A program made the translations under genes and the position numbers. Below are positions 10,101 to 19,163 of a stretch of 64,000 nt of DNA, in pieces. This stretch comes from an uncultured Bradyrhizobium sp. (GTDB lineage Bacteria; Pseudomonadota; Alphaproteobacteria; Rhizobiales; Xanthobacteraceae), in assembly GCF_936943645.1 (NCBI RefSeq), contig NZ_CAKZJO010000105.1:1-64000 (forward strand), in the 5' to 3' direction. Within the stretch, counting starts at the first letter, position 1, and the number at the start of each line of letters is the position of its first letter. The notes below the pieces were generated by a model that worked only from the letters and a program-made list of their open reading frames with translations, was not told the DNA's origin and did no database searches.

Positions 10101-10361
10101 GTAGGAATTGGCGGTGATGTGCTCGATGTCGTTGACCGTCGTCGTCAGCGCACGCTGGAACGGCGTCGTGATACGGCCGGACATCTGGTCGGGCGGCAGG
10201 CCGGTGTACTGCCAGACCACGCCGATCACGGGAATGCGGATGTCCGGGAAGATGTCGGTCGGGGTCCGCAGCGCCGCGAGCGGTCCGATGATCAGCAACA
10301 GAAGCGCGAGCACGACGAACGTATAGGGCCGGCTCAGGGCAATACGGACCAGAGCAATCAT
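7182..10361 (-). CDS. RND multidrug efflux permease (AcrB/HAE-type)
   Basis: A 1059-residue inner-membrane pump with the duplicated architecture of the RND family: TM1 at about 10-30, a large periplasmic loop, a block of TM segments, a second loop and final TM block. The TM4 motif GILVDDATVTIEN has the paired aspartates of proton-driven hydrophobe/amphiphile exporters rather than the metal-exporter signature. It should export drugs, organic solvents or plant compounds using the proton gradient. It is transcribed first, with the adaptor gene overlapping its 3' end. No local regulator is adjacent. Substrate cannot be predicted. Confidence 0.92.
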   Translation of the reverse strand: MIALVRIALSRPYTFVVLALLLLIIGPLAALRTPTDIFPDIRIPVIGVVWQYTGLPPDQMSGRITTPFQRALTTTVNDIEHITANSYNGFGIIKIFFQPNVDIRTANAQVTAISQTLIKQMPPGATPPLILNYSASTVPIIQVALSGDGLTEQNLADIGINNLRTPLVTVPGAAIPYPFGGKQRQVTIDLDPTALQARGLSGQDVANALAAQNLITPVGTQKIGQFEYNIQLNNSPLKIDELGNLPIRTVNGAMVYVRDVATVRDGNPPQTNIVHVDGNRSVLMMVLKAGATSTLDIIAGIKQKVIDVKDQLPDALKIGFIGDQSVFVRGAIQGVAVEGVIAALLTSVMILLFLGSWRSTIIIAVSIPLSVLGAIIMLSAIGETLNIMTLGGLALAVGILVDDATVTIENINYHLEQGKPVEQSILDGANQIVTPAFVSLLCICIVFVPMFFLTGVARFLFVPMAEAVMFAMIWSFILSRTLVPTMANYLLHAHVDHEGAPPKSRNPLVWFQRGFEARFERVRGFYHDLLGLALAHRAVFVIGFLCVVGASFALVPFLGRNFFPAVDAGNILMHVRTQVGTRVEETANQLADVQKAVRKLIPGEIETMTDNIGMPISGINMTYNNTGVIGPQDGDIQIKLKEGHKPTEEHVKVLREQLPRLFPGVSFAFLPADIVSQILNFGAPAPIDLQIRGANLAGNFAYANSLLARVRKIPGVADARIQQSPNAPTFNIDVDRTRAQYVGLTERDVTNSLVVNLAGSSQVAPTYYLNPDNGVSYSIVMQTPQYQIDSLSALQTLPITAAGNAQSPILGGIADIRRSASSAVVSQYDIQSMVQIFATTSGRDLGAVAADIRQVIADTAKEVPKGSSVVLLGQVQTMNGAFTGLLFGLLGAVVLIYFLIVVNFQSWSDPFVIITALPAALAGIVWMLFTTGTTLSVPALTGAIMCMGVATANSVLVISFARERYAELGDPIAAALEAGFVRFRPVLMTALAMIIGMAPMALGLGEGGEQNAPLGRAVIGGLIFATFATLMFVPVVFSMVHKKQGATAAAPLETPHVAH

Positions 10362-10527
10362 GCGCCAGGCAAATCCAGGTCAAGCAAGGAAGGAATCCGC
10401 CCCCGCGGGGATCCCTCCTCCCTTTACCTGAGCACCGCCGGAAACGCTAATGCCTGGCGGCTATCCCGCATTCAATTCCCTGCTACCGCACTGCGAAATT
10501 GACATCGCAGCTATGCGGCGGCCTGTC

Positions 10528-12624
10528 TCAGGCGGCGCGGACCGCGCTCAGGAACTTGCCGACCTCGAGCTTGAGACGGTTGGAATCGCGCGACAGCATC
10601 TGCGCCGCCGACAGCACTTGCGAGGACGACGCGCCGGTCTCGGCGGCGCCCCGCTCGACCTCGCCGACATTGGTCGAGGCCTGCTGCGCGCCCTTGGCCG
10701 CCTGCTGCACGTTTCGCGTGATCTCCTGCGTCGCCGCCCCCTGTTCCTCCACCGCCGCGGCAATGGCCGCAGCGATTTCGGACAGCCGCGAGATGGTGCC
10801 GCCGATGTCGCGGATCGCCGTGACGGACTCTCGTGTCGCCGACTGGATGCCGGTGATCTGCTCTGCGATCTCACCGGTCGCCTTCGCCGTCTGCGCGGCA
10901 AGGGCCTTGACCTCGGAAGCCACCACCGCGAAGCCACGACCGGACTCGCCCGCCCTCGCCGCTTCGATCGTTGCGTTGAGCGCGAGGAGATTGGTCTGCC
11001 CAGCGATCTGGTCGATCAGTTCGACGACGTCGCCGATCTTGCCGACCGCCTTCGACAAGCCGTCGATATGCCCGTCGGTCAGCCGCACCTGGTCGACGGC
11101 TTCGTTGGCCATTCGCGCCGAATCCTGCACCCGGCGGCTGATCTCGGTGACGGAGGTGGACAATTGCTCGGCCGCGGACGCGACCGATTGGACGTTTGCC
11201 GAGGCTTCCTCCGAACCGTCGGCGACAACGACGGCGAGCTTTTGCGCCTGCGCGGCCGTCACGTTCATCGCACCGGCAGAGGCTTCCAGCTCGGTCGAAG
11301 CCGAACTCACCGCATCCACGATCTCGCCGACCGCCGTCTCGAATTGACCGGCAAGGCTGTGCATGTCGGCACGGCGCTGTTCAGCCGCGACCTGGTCCTG
11401 CCGGATCTTGGCGTCCGCCACCTCGTGTGCCTTCTCCTCCGCCTTGACCTTGAAGGTCTCGACCGCGTGGGCCATATCGCCCACCTCGTCCTTGCGGCCA
11501 AGTCCGGGGAGGACCACCGCGAAATTGCCACTCGCCAATTCGCCCATTGCACCCGTCAGAGCCGAGAGCGGACGCACGATGCGCGAAAACGCGACCCAGA
11601 AGCTCAGCAATGTGAGGCCAAGGCTCGCAAGCAGGATCGCAACACTAACGATCAGATTGGAAGCGCTCGCCTTCGCCTGCTCGGCGGCCTCCGTATCCGC
11701 CGCCGCGCCGATGGCACCCGCCAGCCCGAGAATGGAATTGATTGCCGTTGTCGCGCGGCCCACATAATCGTGGCCGGTGATCTTGTATTCGCCGCTCGGG
11801 CCGGCCGCGAGCACATCGGCCCGCAAGGCGCCATAGGTCTGAAAATAATCCTCATTCACCTGCTTGATGGCCTTTGCGAGCGCCGCCGCAATGTCGGTGC
11901 GGTCGGCGATCGGGGCGACCGTCTCCCAGGCAAGCTCCACGTGGCCACGGAAGGCCGCGATCCGGCCGATACCGTCCGCGGCAAGCTTGGTGTGCGAACT
12001 GATCAATCCACCGAGAAGCGCACGTTCGCGCCCGGCGTTCTCCGCCATCTCGGCCGTCAGGTGCCGGAGGCCGACGAGGCGTGCCATGGCGGCCGAAGGC
12101 GAGCTGGTCAGCGTCTCCAGCGTAATGCGCGGCCTGTTGGCGGCGACCTCGATCAGGTCGGTGATCGCCGGGGCAAAGGCCTTGACCACCTCACCGTCCC
12201 GCTCCGGCCCGGGCTTGGCGAGGTTCGCATCCACCTTGCGACGCAGGTTTTCGAAGTTCTGGAATGTCCGCTCGGCTTCCGAGATACGCTGTTCGGCGCC
12301 CTTCATCGCCGTGACAGCGCGCAGACGTTGCACGGCATCGCGGAAGGTCTGATCCGACGTCGCCCGCACAGCGTCGATCTCCGCGCGCCGATCGGCCGGA
12401 AGCAGCTCGGGCGAATTCAGCGCCGCATTGGTCATGCCGCGCTCTTTCGCCCACTGTCCGGCGCTGTGCAGCAGCGATTGCGAAATACCGTTGAGACCGA
12501 CGAAGATTTCGGCCTCCTGACGGTCATGGTAGGCGTGAATGGCCGCGTAGCCGGTTGCAGCTACCCCCATCAGGGCAAGCGCCGAAATGATGACGGGGAG
12601 TACCGTTCCAATTCTGAGATGCAC
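10528..12624 (-). CDS. methyl-accepting chemotaxis protein, helical-bundle sensor type
   Basis: A 698-residue chemoreceptor: TM1 near residues 6-28, a long helical periplasmic domain of nearly 300 residues, TM2 (LIVSVAILLASLGLTLLSFW), a HAMP region and the cytoplasmic methyl-accepting coiled coil with the conserved hairpin motif LLALNATIEAARAGE. The periplasmic part has GQWAKERGMTNAAL, reminiscent of the nitrate/nitrite-sensing (NIT) bundle motif, but that link is weak. I chose the GTG at 12624 because GGAGAAGGAAG precedes it by about 6 bases; an in-frame ORF extends to 12705. It signals to CheA/CheW, which are not in the window. It ends in FLSAVRAA, like its two neighbours. Confidence 0.88.
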   Translation of the reverse strand: MHLRIGTVLPVIISALALMGVAATGYAAIHAYHDRQEAEIFVGLNGISQSLLHSAGQWAKERGMTNAALNSPELLPADRRAEIDAVRATSDQTFRDAVQRLRAVTAMKGAEQRISEAERTFQNFENLRRKVDANLAKPGPERDGEVVKAFAPAITDLIEVAANRPRITLETLTSSPSAAMARLVGLRHLTAEMAENAGRERALLGGLISSHTKLAADGIGRIAAFRGHVELAWETVAPIADRTDIAAALAKAIKQVNEDYFQTYGALRADVLAAGPSGEYKITGHDYVGRATTAINSILGLAGAIGAAADTEAAEQAKASASNLIVSVAILLASLGLTLLSFWVAFSRIVRPLSALTGAMGELASGNFAVVLPGLGRKDEVGDMAHAVETFKVKAEEKAHEVADAKIRQDQVAAEQRRADMHSLAGQFETAVGEIVDAVSSASTELEASAGAMNVTAAQAQKLAVVVADGSEEASANVQSVASAAEQLSTSVTEISRRVQDSARMANEAVDQVRLTDGHIDGLSKAVGKIGDVVELIDQIAGQTNLLALNATIEAARAGESGRGFAVVASEVKALAAQTAKATGEIAEQITGIQSATRESVTAIRDIGGTISRLSEIAAAIAAAVEEQGAATQEITRNVQQAAKGAQQASTNVGEVERGAAETGASSSQVLSAAQMLSRDSNRLKLEVGKFLSAVRAA

Positions 12625-12860
12625 CGCTGTCTTCCTTCTCCCGAACGCCGTTTCCTGGGATGGAACGGATCGACCCTCACGAGAACTACCCGACGTTCGC
12701 AACACGATGTTGTCTCACGTCAAAGTGCAGCCGCGAGGCGGGGGACGTCATTTCATATGCTTATCAAAACGTTGCTTGTGAAAATTGCACGGTGCAGCGC
12801 TGGTGGACTGTGGGTCCCCTCACGCTGCACGTGCCGCTTGTCGTCGGGCCGGACGACGGC

Positions 12861-15053
12861 TCAGGCCGCTCGGACGTTGGTCAGGAACTTGCTGACCTCG
12901 TTCTTCAAGCGACCCGAGTCGGTGGACAGCATCTGTGCCGCCGACAGCACCTGCGAGGATGCCGAGCCGGTCTCGGTCGCACCACGCTGCACATCGGTGA
13001 TGTTGGAGGAGACCTGCTGGGTACCTTGCGCGGCCTGCTGCACGTTGCGGGCGATCTCCTGCGTCGCCGCGCCCTGCTCTTCCACCGCAGCTGCAATCGC
13101 CGACGAGATTTCCGACAGGCGTTCGATGGTCGAGGAGATCTCCTTGATGGCGCCGACCGAGTCGTTGGTCGCCGCCTGAATGCCGGAGATCTGCTGGCCG
13201 ATCTCGCCGGTCGCCTTCGCGGTCTGCTCGGCGAGCGCCTTCACCTCGGAAGCCACGACCGCAAAGCCACGGCCGGCTTCACCGGCACGGGCGGCTTCGA
13301 TGGTCGCGTTCAGCGCGAGCAAATTGGTCTGGCCGGCGATGGTGTTGATCAGCTCGACGACGTCGCCGATGCGGGCGGCCGCCTTGGACAGCTCGCTGAC
13401 GCGCTCGGTGGTGGCACGGGCCTGGCCGACGGCATCGCCCGCCATCCGCGCCGATTCCTGCACCTGACGGCTGATCTCGCCGACCGACGAGGCCATCTCC
13501 TCGGTCGCCGAGGCCACCGACTGCACGTTACCGGACGCCTGATCGGACGCGGCAGAGACGACGGAGGCAAGCTGTTGCGCCCGCTCGGCGGTCGAGCTCA
13601 GCGATCCCGCCGAGGTCTCCAGTGCGCCGGACGCGGCCGAGACCGTCTCGACGATGCCGCCCACCTGCGCTTCGAAGCTGTCGGCCAGTTCGTTCATCGC
13701 GCGCTTGCGCTCGCGGTCGGCGGCCGCCTGGTCCTGGGCACGCTGCTCGATGCTGCGCTTGATGTCGCCCTGCATCGAGCTGAGGGACGTCGCGAGCCGA
13801 CCGACCTCGTCGGCCTGGTCGATCTCGAGCTGCTGGTTGAAGTCGCCTTTGGCGATGCCGTCGGCGAAATTCGCGCAATCCTGGATCGGCCGCGCGATCT
13901 TGCGGGCCGCGAACGAGATCAGGAAGATCGCGGCGAGCACGATGACGAGGCCGACGCCGAGCTGCCAGAACGTGCTCGACGTCGCACGGGCGCTGAGCGA
14001 GGCATCCAGTTGCCGTGCGGAGGCCAGCACGACGTCGCGCGGGATCGAGATCACGACCGACCAGGCGTTCTCCGTAAGTCCGAAGCGGACCGGCGCATAG
14101 ATGTCAATATTGGCGAACTTGGGATCGTCCTGCACCGTACGCTTGCCGGCCTTGATGATGGCGAGGCTCTCGCTCCAGCGCGGATCGGCTTCCGACGCGT
14201 TCTTGCCGATCACGTCCTGATTGGCGCTGTTGGCAACGATCAGGCCGGTATCGTTGAGGATCGCGACCTTGCCCTTGCCCTCGAACAGCGAGCCGTTGAT
14301 CTTGACGGCGAGCTTCTGCACGAAATCGAGATTGTAGTCGGCGCCAGCGACGCCGCGGAACTTGCCGCCGATCATGACCGGCACCGACATGGTCGCCAGG
14401 AAGACGGCCTTGCCCTGAACGATATAGGGCAGCGGACCGAGGATGTTCTCCTGACCCGTCGTGTTCGGATTGATGTACCAGGCGCCCTTCACGAGGCCGT
14501 TGGGATGCCGCTCGCTGCTGTCGTACTCGACCAGCGGCTGAACGGCGATATCGCCGTTGGCATTGCGCGTCCAATAGGGCAGGAAGCGGCCGGTATTGTC
14601 CGATCCCACGTCCTTGCGGCCCTTGAACGCCGCGTCATCGTTATCCAATGCGCCGGGCTCCCAGGCCGAATAGGTGCCGTTGAAGGCAGGATTGAGCTCG
14701 AGCACGTGGCGCAGGAGCGCGTTGAACTGGGCACGCCGGGCCGCGATGGGAGTGCCGACCTTCTCGTCGGCCAGCGTCGCGAAGGCATGCGCTGTGGTGC
14801 GCGCCGCATCAAAGCCCACCTCGAGCTCGGCCTTGATCGCGTTGGCTTCGGTGGAGGCCCGATTCATCAGGCTCTCCTTGGTCTGGTGGTCGACCAGCTG
14901 CATGACCTCGTGGGTCACGTACTGATTCATGCTCTGCGTCGAGAACAGGCCGTAACCGATCAGCACGACACAGGTGACCGCGAGACAAATGCCGGCGATC
15001 AGCGCGATCTTCAATTGGATGGAGCGAATGGCAGAAAATGAAAGCAGCTTCAC
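12861..15053 (-). CDS. methyl-accepting chemotaxis protein with double Cache sensor
   Basis: A 730-residue chemoreceptor. TM1 is at about 13-37, followed by a periplasmic dCache-like domain (about 40-345) with NPAFNGTYSAWEPG and the KGAWYINP / GVAGADYNLD signatures typical of amino-acid or organic-acid sensing Cache domains. TM2, a HAMP domain and a methyl-accepting coiled coil follow. The start ATG begins MKLLSFSAI and is followed by a basic stretch before TM1. The 3' part of the gene, 12966-13502, is base-for-base identical to 15336-15872 in the next chemoreceptor gene, while the sensor parts are unrelated. Ligand is unknown. Confidence 0.9.
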   Translation of the reverse strand: MKLLSFSAIRSIQLKIALIAGICLAVTCVVLIGYGLFSTQSMNQYVTHEVMQLVDHQTKESLMNRASTEANAIKAELEVGFDAARTTAHAFATLADEKVGTPIAARRAQFNALLRHVLELNPAFNGTYSAWEPGALDNDDAAFKGRKDVGSDNTGRFLPYWTRNANGDIAVQPLVEYDSSERHPNGLVKGAWYINPNTTGQENILGPLPYIVQGKAVFLATMSVPVMIGGKFRGVAGADYNLDFVQKLAVKINGSLFEGKGKVAILNDTGLIVANSANQDVIGKNASEADPRWSESLAIIKAGKRTVQDDPKFANIDIYAPVRFGLTENAWSVVISIPRDVVLASARQLDASLSARATSSTFWQLGVGLVIVLAAIFLISFAARKIARPIQDCANFADGIAKGDFNQQLEIDQADEVGRLATSLSSMQGDIKRSIEQRAQDQAAADRERKRAMNELADSFEAQVGGIVETVSAASGALETSAGSLSSTAERAQQLASVVSAASDQASGNVQSVASATEEMASSVGEISRQVQESARMAGDAVGQARATTERVSELSKAAARIGDVVELINTIAGQTNLLALNATIEAARAGEAGRGFAVVASEVKALAEQTAKATGEIGQQISGIQAATNDSVGAIKEISSTIERLSEISSAIAAAVEEQGAATQEIARNVQQAAQGTQQVSSNITDVQRGATETGSASSQVLSAAQMLSTDSGRLKNEVSKFLTNVRAA
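12966..13502. repeat. direct repeat copy 1 in chemoreceptor signalling domain
   Basis: These 537 bases are identical to 15336-15872 (constant offset 2370). Just outside, at 12871-12965, a handful of substitutions appear; beyond 13503 the sequences diverge sharply. It encodes the methyl-accepting hairpin of two adjacent chemoreceptors. The absence even of silent changes points to recent gene conversion or recent duplication with domain shuffling. Confidence 0.95.
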
Positions 15054-15173
15054 GGTGGGCCTCCGAAATACCGTGCCGAGTTAAGGTTACCCGAGTTCGG
15101 AACCCGTAAAGATTTGGAACCGTACGACCCACGTGAAAAATAAGTCAAAGGAGGCCGATACTCGGGCCCAAAG

Positions 15174-15203
15174 CAAAAGAGCGGCGCCGAGGGCGCCGCT
15201 CTT
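15174..15203 (-). terminator. intrinsic terminator-like hairpin
   Basis: A perfect 12-bp stem (AAGAGCGGCGCC / GGCGCCGCTCTT, 15177-15188 and 15192-15203) with a 3-base loop lies 27 bases beyond the stop of the minus-strand chemoreceptor gene and is followed on that strand by TTGCTTT. It should end that transcript and separate it from the Cache chemoreceptor gene. Confidence 0.75.
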
Positions 15204-15230
15204 GCATAGTCGAATACCTGTTGAAGAAGG

Positions 15231-16922
15231 TCAGGCTGCGCGGACGTTGGTCAGGAACTTGCTGACCTCGCTCTTCAAGCGGCCCGAGTCGTTGGACAGC
15301 ATCTGTGCTGCCGACAGCACCTGCGAGGAGGCCGTGCCGGTCTCGGTCGCACCACGCTGCACATCGGTGATGTTGGAGGAGACCTGCTGGGTACCTTGCG
15401 CGGCCTGCTGCACGTTGCGGGCGATCTCCTGCGTCGCCGCGCCCTGCTCTTCCACCGCAGCTGCAATCGCCGACGAGATTTCCGACAGGCGTTCGATGGT
15501 CGAGGAGATCTCCTTGATGGCGCCGACCGAGTCGTTGGTCGCCGCCTGAATGCCGGAGATCTGCTGGCCGATCTCGCCGGTCGCCTTCGCGGTCTGCTCG
15601 GCGAGCGCCTTCACCTCGGAAGCCACGACCGCAAAGCCACGGCCGGCTTCACCGGCACGGGCGGCTTCGATGGTCGCGTTCAGCGCGAGCAAATTGGTCT
15701 GGCCGGCGATGGTGTTGATCAGCTCGACGACGTCGCCGATGCGGGCGGCCGCCTTGGACAGCTCGCTGACGCGCTCGGTGGTGGCACGGGCCTGGCCGAC
15801 GGCATCGCCCGCCATCCGCGCCGATTCCTGCACCTGACGGCTGATCTCGCCGACCGACGAGGCCATCTCCTCAGTCGCCGAGGCCACCGACTGCACGTTG
15901 GTCGAGGCTTCTTCCGAAGCGCTGGCCACCGTGGTCGCCAGCCGCTGCGAACGGTCGGCGGTCGAGGTCAAGGTCGAGGCCGAAGCTTCGAGCTGGGTCG
16001 AAGCCGACGACACGGTCTGCACGATCTCGCCGATCATGGTTTCGAAGTCGCGGGTGATGTTGTCGACGCGGCGACCGCGCTCGATCTTGGCTTCGGCATC
16101 CGCGGCCGCAGCCTCGTCCGCTGCCTTCTTGGCGATCAGCGCTTCCTTGAAGATCTGGAGCACGTCGGCCATGGCGCCGATCTCCGTCTTCTCGCCGCGA
16201 TGCGGGACCTCGGCTGCGAGGTCGCCCTTGCCCAGCGCCTGCATCGGTTCGATGATCGAGTTGATGCCCTTCGAGACGTCCTGAACCAGGTAGAAGCCCA
16301 CGGCAACGCCGGCAATGACGGCGATGCCCAGGATGATCGCGACCAGCATGAAGGCGTAGTAGAAGGTGTCGGCAGCCTCCGCGGCGGCCTGTTCGCCACC
16401 CTTGGTGTTGAGCTCGATGTCCTTGGTCAGGATCTCATCCGCCGCAAGACCGATCTTGTTGACCGTCTTGGAGTTCAGCTCCTGCGCATCGTGCGGGATC
16501 TTCCCAGCCTCCTTGCGCGAGATCGCGAAGACGTCTTCGGTTCCCTTCTTGTAGTCGTCCCAGAGCTTGGACCATTGGCTGTAGAGCGCCCGCTCTTCCG
16601 GGGAGCTGATCATGGCCTCATATTTGCTACGCGTCTTGGCAAGCGCCTCTGTCACGGTAGCGGCGGTCTTCTCCACCACGAGCTTGTCGTCCAGAGCTTC
16701 GGCCAGCATGTGCTGGCGCACCACGTTCCGATAGGTAATGACTGCGGCGCGGAGGTCGCCGATCACCCTGACGCTCGGCATCCAGTTCGTGGTGATGTCG
16801 ACGGTGTTGGCGTTGATCGTCCGCATCTTCATGACGGCGAGCAGGCCCATGCCGGTCATCGCGACCAGCAGGAACGCCACGACGCTGATGATCTTGGCGC
16901 GGATGGAAAGCTTTGCAAACAT
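15231..16922 (-). CDS. methyl-accepting chemotaxis protein with four-helix-bundle sensor
   Basis: A 563-residue chemoreceptor: TM1 at about 8-32, a short four-helix-bundle periplasmic domain (4HB_MCP-like, about 35-190, with NWMPSVRVIGDLR near its start), TM2 (about 194-216), HAMP and the methyl-accepting coiled coil. The ATG at 16922 begins MFAKLSIRAKI, the usual positively charged lead before TM1; an in-frame ORF to 16979 has no recognisable extra domain. The upstream ribosome site is weak. The signalling domain is shared with the preceding chemoreceptor gene at the DNA level. Ligand is unknown. Confidence 0.9.
   Translation of the reverse strand: MFAKLSIRAKIISVVAFLLVAMTGMGLLAVMKMRTINANTVDITTNWMPSVRVIGDLRAAVITYRNVVRQHMLAEALDDKLVVEKTAATVTEALAKTRSKYEAMISSPEERALYSQWSKLWDDYKKGTEDVFAISRKEAGKIPHDAQELNSKTVNKIGLAADEILTKDIELNTKGGEQAAAEAADTFYYAFMLVAIILGIAVIAGVAVGFYLVQDVSKGINSIIEPMQALGKGDLAAEVPHRGEKTEIGAMADVLQIFKEALIAKKAADEAAAADAEAKIERGRRVDNITRDFETMIGEIVQTVSSASTQLEASASTLTSTADRSQRLATTVASASEEASTNVQSVASATEEMASSVGEISRQVQESARMAGDAVGQARATTERVSELSKAAARIGDVVELINTIAGQTNLLALNATIEAARAGEAGRGFAVVASEVKALAEQTAKATGEIGQQISGIQAATNDSVGAIKEISSTIERLSEISSAIAAAVEEQGAATQEIARNVQQAAQGTQQVSSNITDVQRGATETGTASSQVLSAAQMLSNDSGRLKSEVSKFLTNVRAA
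15336..15872. repeat. direct repeat copy 2 in chemoreceptor signalling domain
   Basis: Identical over 537 bases to 12966-13502. The downstream boundary is abrupt: after 15873 this gene encodes a different linker from its neighbour. Confidence 0.95.
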
Positions 16923-17092
16923 AATCGGGGCTCGTTGTGCTGGCGCGGGCGCGCGTCGGTAGCTGTAGGAATCAACCAAAGAGGAGCGGCGCCGACATCC
17001 ACGCAGCAGACCAACCGCGCAGACGTTAGCTGCGACTCCGCACGGCTACGGAAATCCAAAGAGATGAACAGGGGACTAAAAACGCCCTGCGT

Positions 17093-18370
17093 TCAACGCA
17101 TGAGCCTAAGCGCGTCCGAGAAAAACTCGGGTCCGCCGAAGTTTCCGGACTTCAAGGCGAGCAGCATCTCCCCGGCTTCGGCACCGACCGCGCGCAACAC
17201 CGGGACACCGGCGGCGATCTCCGCGCCGACGAGGAAGCCCGGAATTTGAATGCGATCGACGACGGCGCCGGAGGTCTCGCCGCCGGCGACAACGAGCCGC
17301 CGAACCCCTGCTTTCACGAGGTTTTCTGCGATATCGGCCATCGCCTGCTCGATGGCATGGCCGGCGGCATCGCGGCCGTGGCGAGCCTGCAGGGCGGCGA
17401 CTTGATCCGGCGTCGAGCTCGATGCGATCAGCACCGGACCATCGGCGAGCCGAGGCCTCGCCCAGCTCAGCGCGCGCTGCACTTCATCCGCCCCCGTAAG
17501 AATACGGTCCGGATCGAGATGGAGCACCGGCATGACCTTTTCGGCGCTGGCGATCTGCTTCAGCGTCGCCTGCGAGCAGCTTCCGGCAAGGCATGCCGCC
17601 GGTCCGCCAACCGCAGCACCGGCTTCACCGCTCGCCCCAGCGGGCTTGACCTCGCCCGTCGACACCAGCGCGCGCGCCAGTCCAAGGCCGATGCCGGAGG
17701 CACCGACCGACAGGCGATGCTGACCGGCGACGAGGCCGATGGTCTCGAGGTCGCGGTCGAACACGGCGTCGATGATGGCAGCGCCAATGCCCTGGGCCGC
17801 AAGCTCGACCAGCCGCGCCCGCACGGCATCCGCACCGCGCGTGACGGTGGCGAGGTCGACGAGGCCGATCTGCGTCCGGCTCTGACGCGCGAGCACACGC
17901 ACCAGGTTGGAATCGTGCATCGGGTTGAGCGGATGGTCCTTCAGCGGGCTCTCGTTCAGCGGCACGGCGCCGACGAAGAGATTGCCCTGGTAGACGGTGC
18001 GGCCGGTCTCCGGGAAGGCCGGCGTCACCAGCACGGCTCCCTCGCCGCAATCGGCGCGCAGCGCGTCCATGACGGGGCCGATATTGCCTGAAATGGTGGA
18101 ATCGAAGGTCGAGCAGATCTTGAACAGCACATGGCGCGCGCCGCGGCCGCGCAGCCATTTGTCCGCCGCGCGCGAGCGCGACACGGCAAGGCCGGCCTCG
18201 ATCGAGCGGCTCTTCAGCGACACCACGACGGCATCGACCTCGGGCAGCGCGAGATCGTCCGAGGGCACGCCGATGGTCTGCACCGTGCGCAGGCCCGCGC
18301 GCGTCAGCGTGTTGGCGAGATCGGAGGCGCCAGTGTAGTCGTCGGCGATGCAGCCCAGCGCAAGGGTCAC
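17093..18370 (-). CDS. otnK: 3-oxo-tetronate kinase (four-carbon acid sugar kinase)
   Basis: A 425-residue DUF1537-type kinase. The N-terminal domain opens with GCIADDYTGASDLAN, the sugar-acid binding motif, followed by FKICSTFDSTISGNIG and TPAFPETGRTVYQG. The C-terminal nucleotide-binding domain has VAGGETSGAVV near residues 355-370. OtnK phosphorylates 3-oxo-tetronate (from threonate or erythronate) at C4 using ATP. Its ATG overlaps the stop of otnI by four bases, and ltnD lies just upstream, so the three form an operon. Length is normal for the family. Confidence 0.9.
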   Translation of the reverse strand: MTLALGCIADDYTGASDLANTLTRAGLRTVQTIGVPSDDLALPEVDAVVVSLKSRSIEAGLAVSRSRAADKWLRGRGARHVLFKICSTFDSTISGNIGPVMDALRADCGEGAVLVTPAFPETGRTVYQGNLFVGAVPLNESPLKDHPLNPMHDSNLVRVLARQSRTQIGLVDLATVTRGADAVRARLVELAAQGIGAAIIDAVFDRDLETIGLVAGQHRLSVGASGIGLGLARALVSTGEVKPAGASGEAGAAVGGPAACLAGSCSQATLKQIASAEKVMPVLHLDPDRILTGADEVQRALSWARPRLADGPVLIASSSTPDQVAALQARHGRDAAGHAIEQAMADIAENLVKAGVRRLVVAGGETSGAVVDRIQIPGFLVGAEIAAGVPVLRAVGAEAGEMLLALKSGNFGGPEFFSDALRLMR

Positions 18371-19149
18371 GGCTTCACTCCAGCGTAAGGCTTGAACCAG
18401 GCGAGACCGTCGGAGGTCTTGCCGCGCGGGTTATACTCGCAGCCGACGAAGCCGGCATAGCCGAGCCGATCGAGCTCCTCGAACAGGAACGGATAGTTCA
18501 GCTCCTCGCCGTCCGGCTCGTTGCGCGAGGGGATACTGGCGATCTGGACGTGGCCGATGATCGGCATCATCTCGCGCAGCCGCATGGTGACGTCGCCATG
18601 GATGATCTGGCAGTGATAGATGTCGAACTGCAGCTTGAGGTTCGCAAGCCTCAGCTCCTGGATCAGGTCGCGGGCAAAGCCGAAATCGTTGAGGAAGTAG
18701 CCGGGCACGTTGCGCGCATTGATCGGCTCGATCACGACGTCGATGCCGTGGGGAGCGAAGAACTCCGCAGCCCATGCCACCGATTTGTAGAAGGCCTCGA
18801 TCGCGACGCGCTCGCCACGGTTGGCGATGCCGGCCATCAGATGCAGGCGCTTCACGCCGGTCGCCTTGGCGTAAGGCAGCGCCGTCTCCAGGCTCGCCTT
18901 GAGATCGGCGAACCGCGCCGGCAGCGCCGCAAAGCCTTTCTCGCCGGCGTTCCAGTCGCCCGGCGGCAGATTGAACAGCGCCTGGGTCAGGCCGTTGCGC
19001 TTGAGACGCTCGCCGACCGCCTCGGCCGGGTGCTCGTAGGGAAAGAGAAACTCGACCGCGGTGAAGCCGGCTTGCGCGGCGGCGTCGAAACGATCGAGGA
19101 ACGGCACCTCGGTGAACATCATCGAGAGATTGGCGGCAAAACGGGGCAT
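18367..19149 (-). CDS. otnI: 2-oxo-tetronate isomerase (hydroxypyruvate isomerase family)
   Basis: A 260-residue TIM-barrel isomerase of the Hyi/OtnI family. It opens MPRFAANLSMMFTEVPF and has the family's metal-site segments VIEPINARNVPGYF, QFDIYHCQIIHGD and the C-terminal GCEYNPRGKT. OtnI interconverts 2-oxo- and 3-oxo-tetronate, letting threonate enter the phosphorylation step. It starts 14 bases after ltnD and overlaps otnK by ATGA. Classical hydroxypyruvate isomerase in glyoxylate metabolism is the main alternative; the neighbours favour OtnI. Confidence 0.88.
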   Translation of the reverse strand: MPRFAANLSMMFTEVPFLDRFDAAAQAGFTAVEFLFPYEHPAEAVGERLKRNGLTQALFNLPPGDWNAGEKGFAALPARFADLKASLETALPYAKATGVKRLHLMAGIANRGERVAIEAFYKSVAWAAEFFAPHGIDVVIEPINARNVPGYFLNDFGFARDLIQELRLANLKLQFDIYHCQIIHGDVTMRLREMMPIIGHVQIASIPSRNEPDGEELNYPFLFEELDRLGYAGFVGCEYNPRGKTSDGLAWFKPYAGVKP

Positions 19150-19163
19150 GGGAGTCCTCTTCG

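Noticed and set aside
6987..10502. A very long open frame on the plus strand opposite the RND pump gene (over 1100 codons).
   Set aside because: It is antisense to a clear RND permease and has a composition rich in Arg, His, Asp and Gly with no family motif; such frames arise from GC-rich codon bias.
12861..16922. Repeated DNA in the chemoreceptor genes as a possible mobile element.
   Set aside because: The repeat lies wholly inside coding sequence, in frame, with no terminal inverted repeats or transposase.
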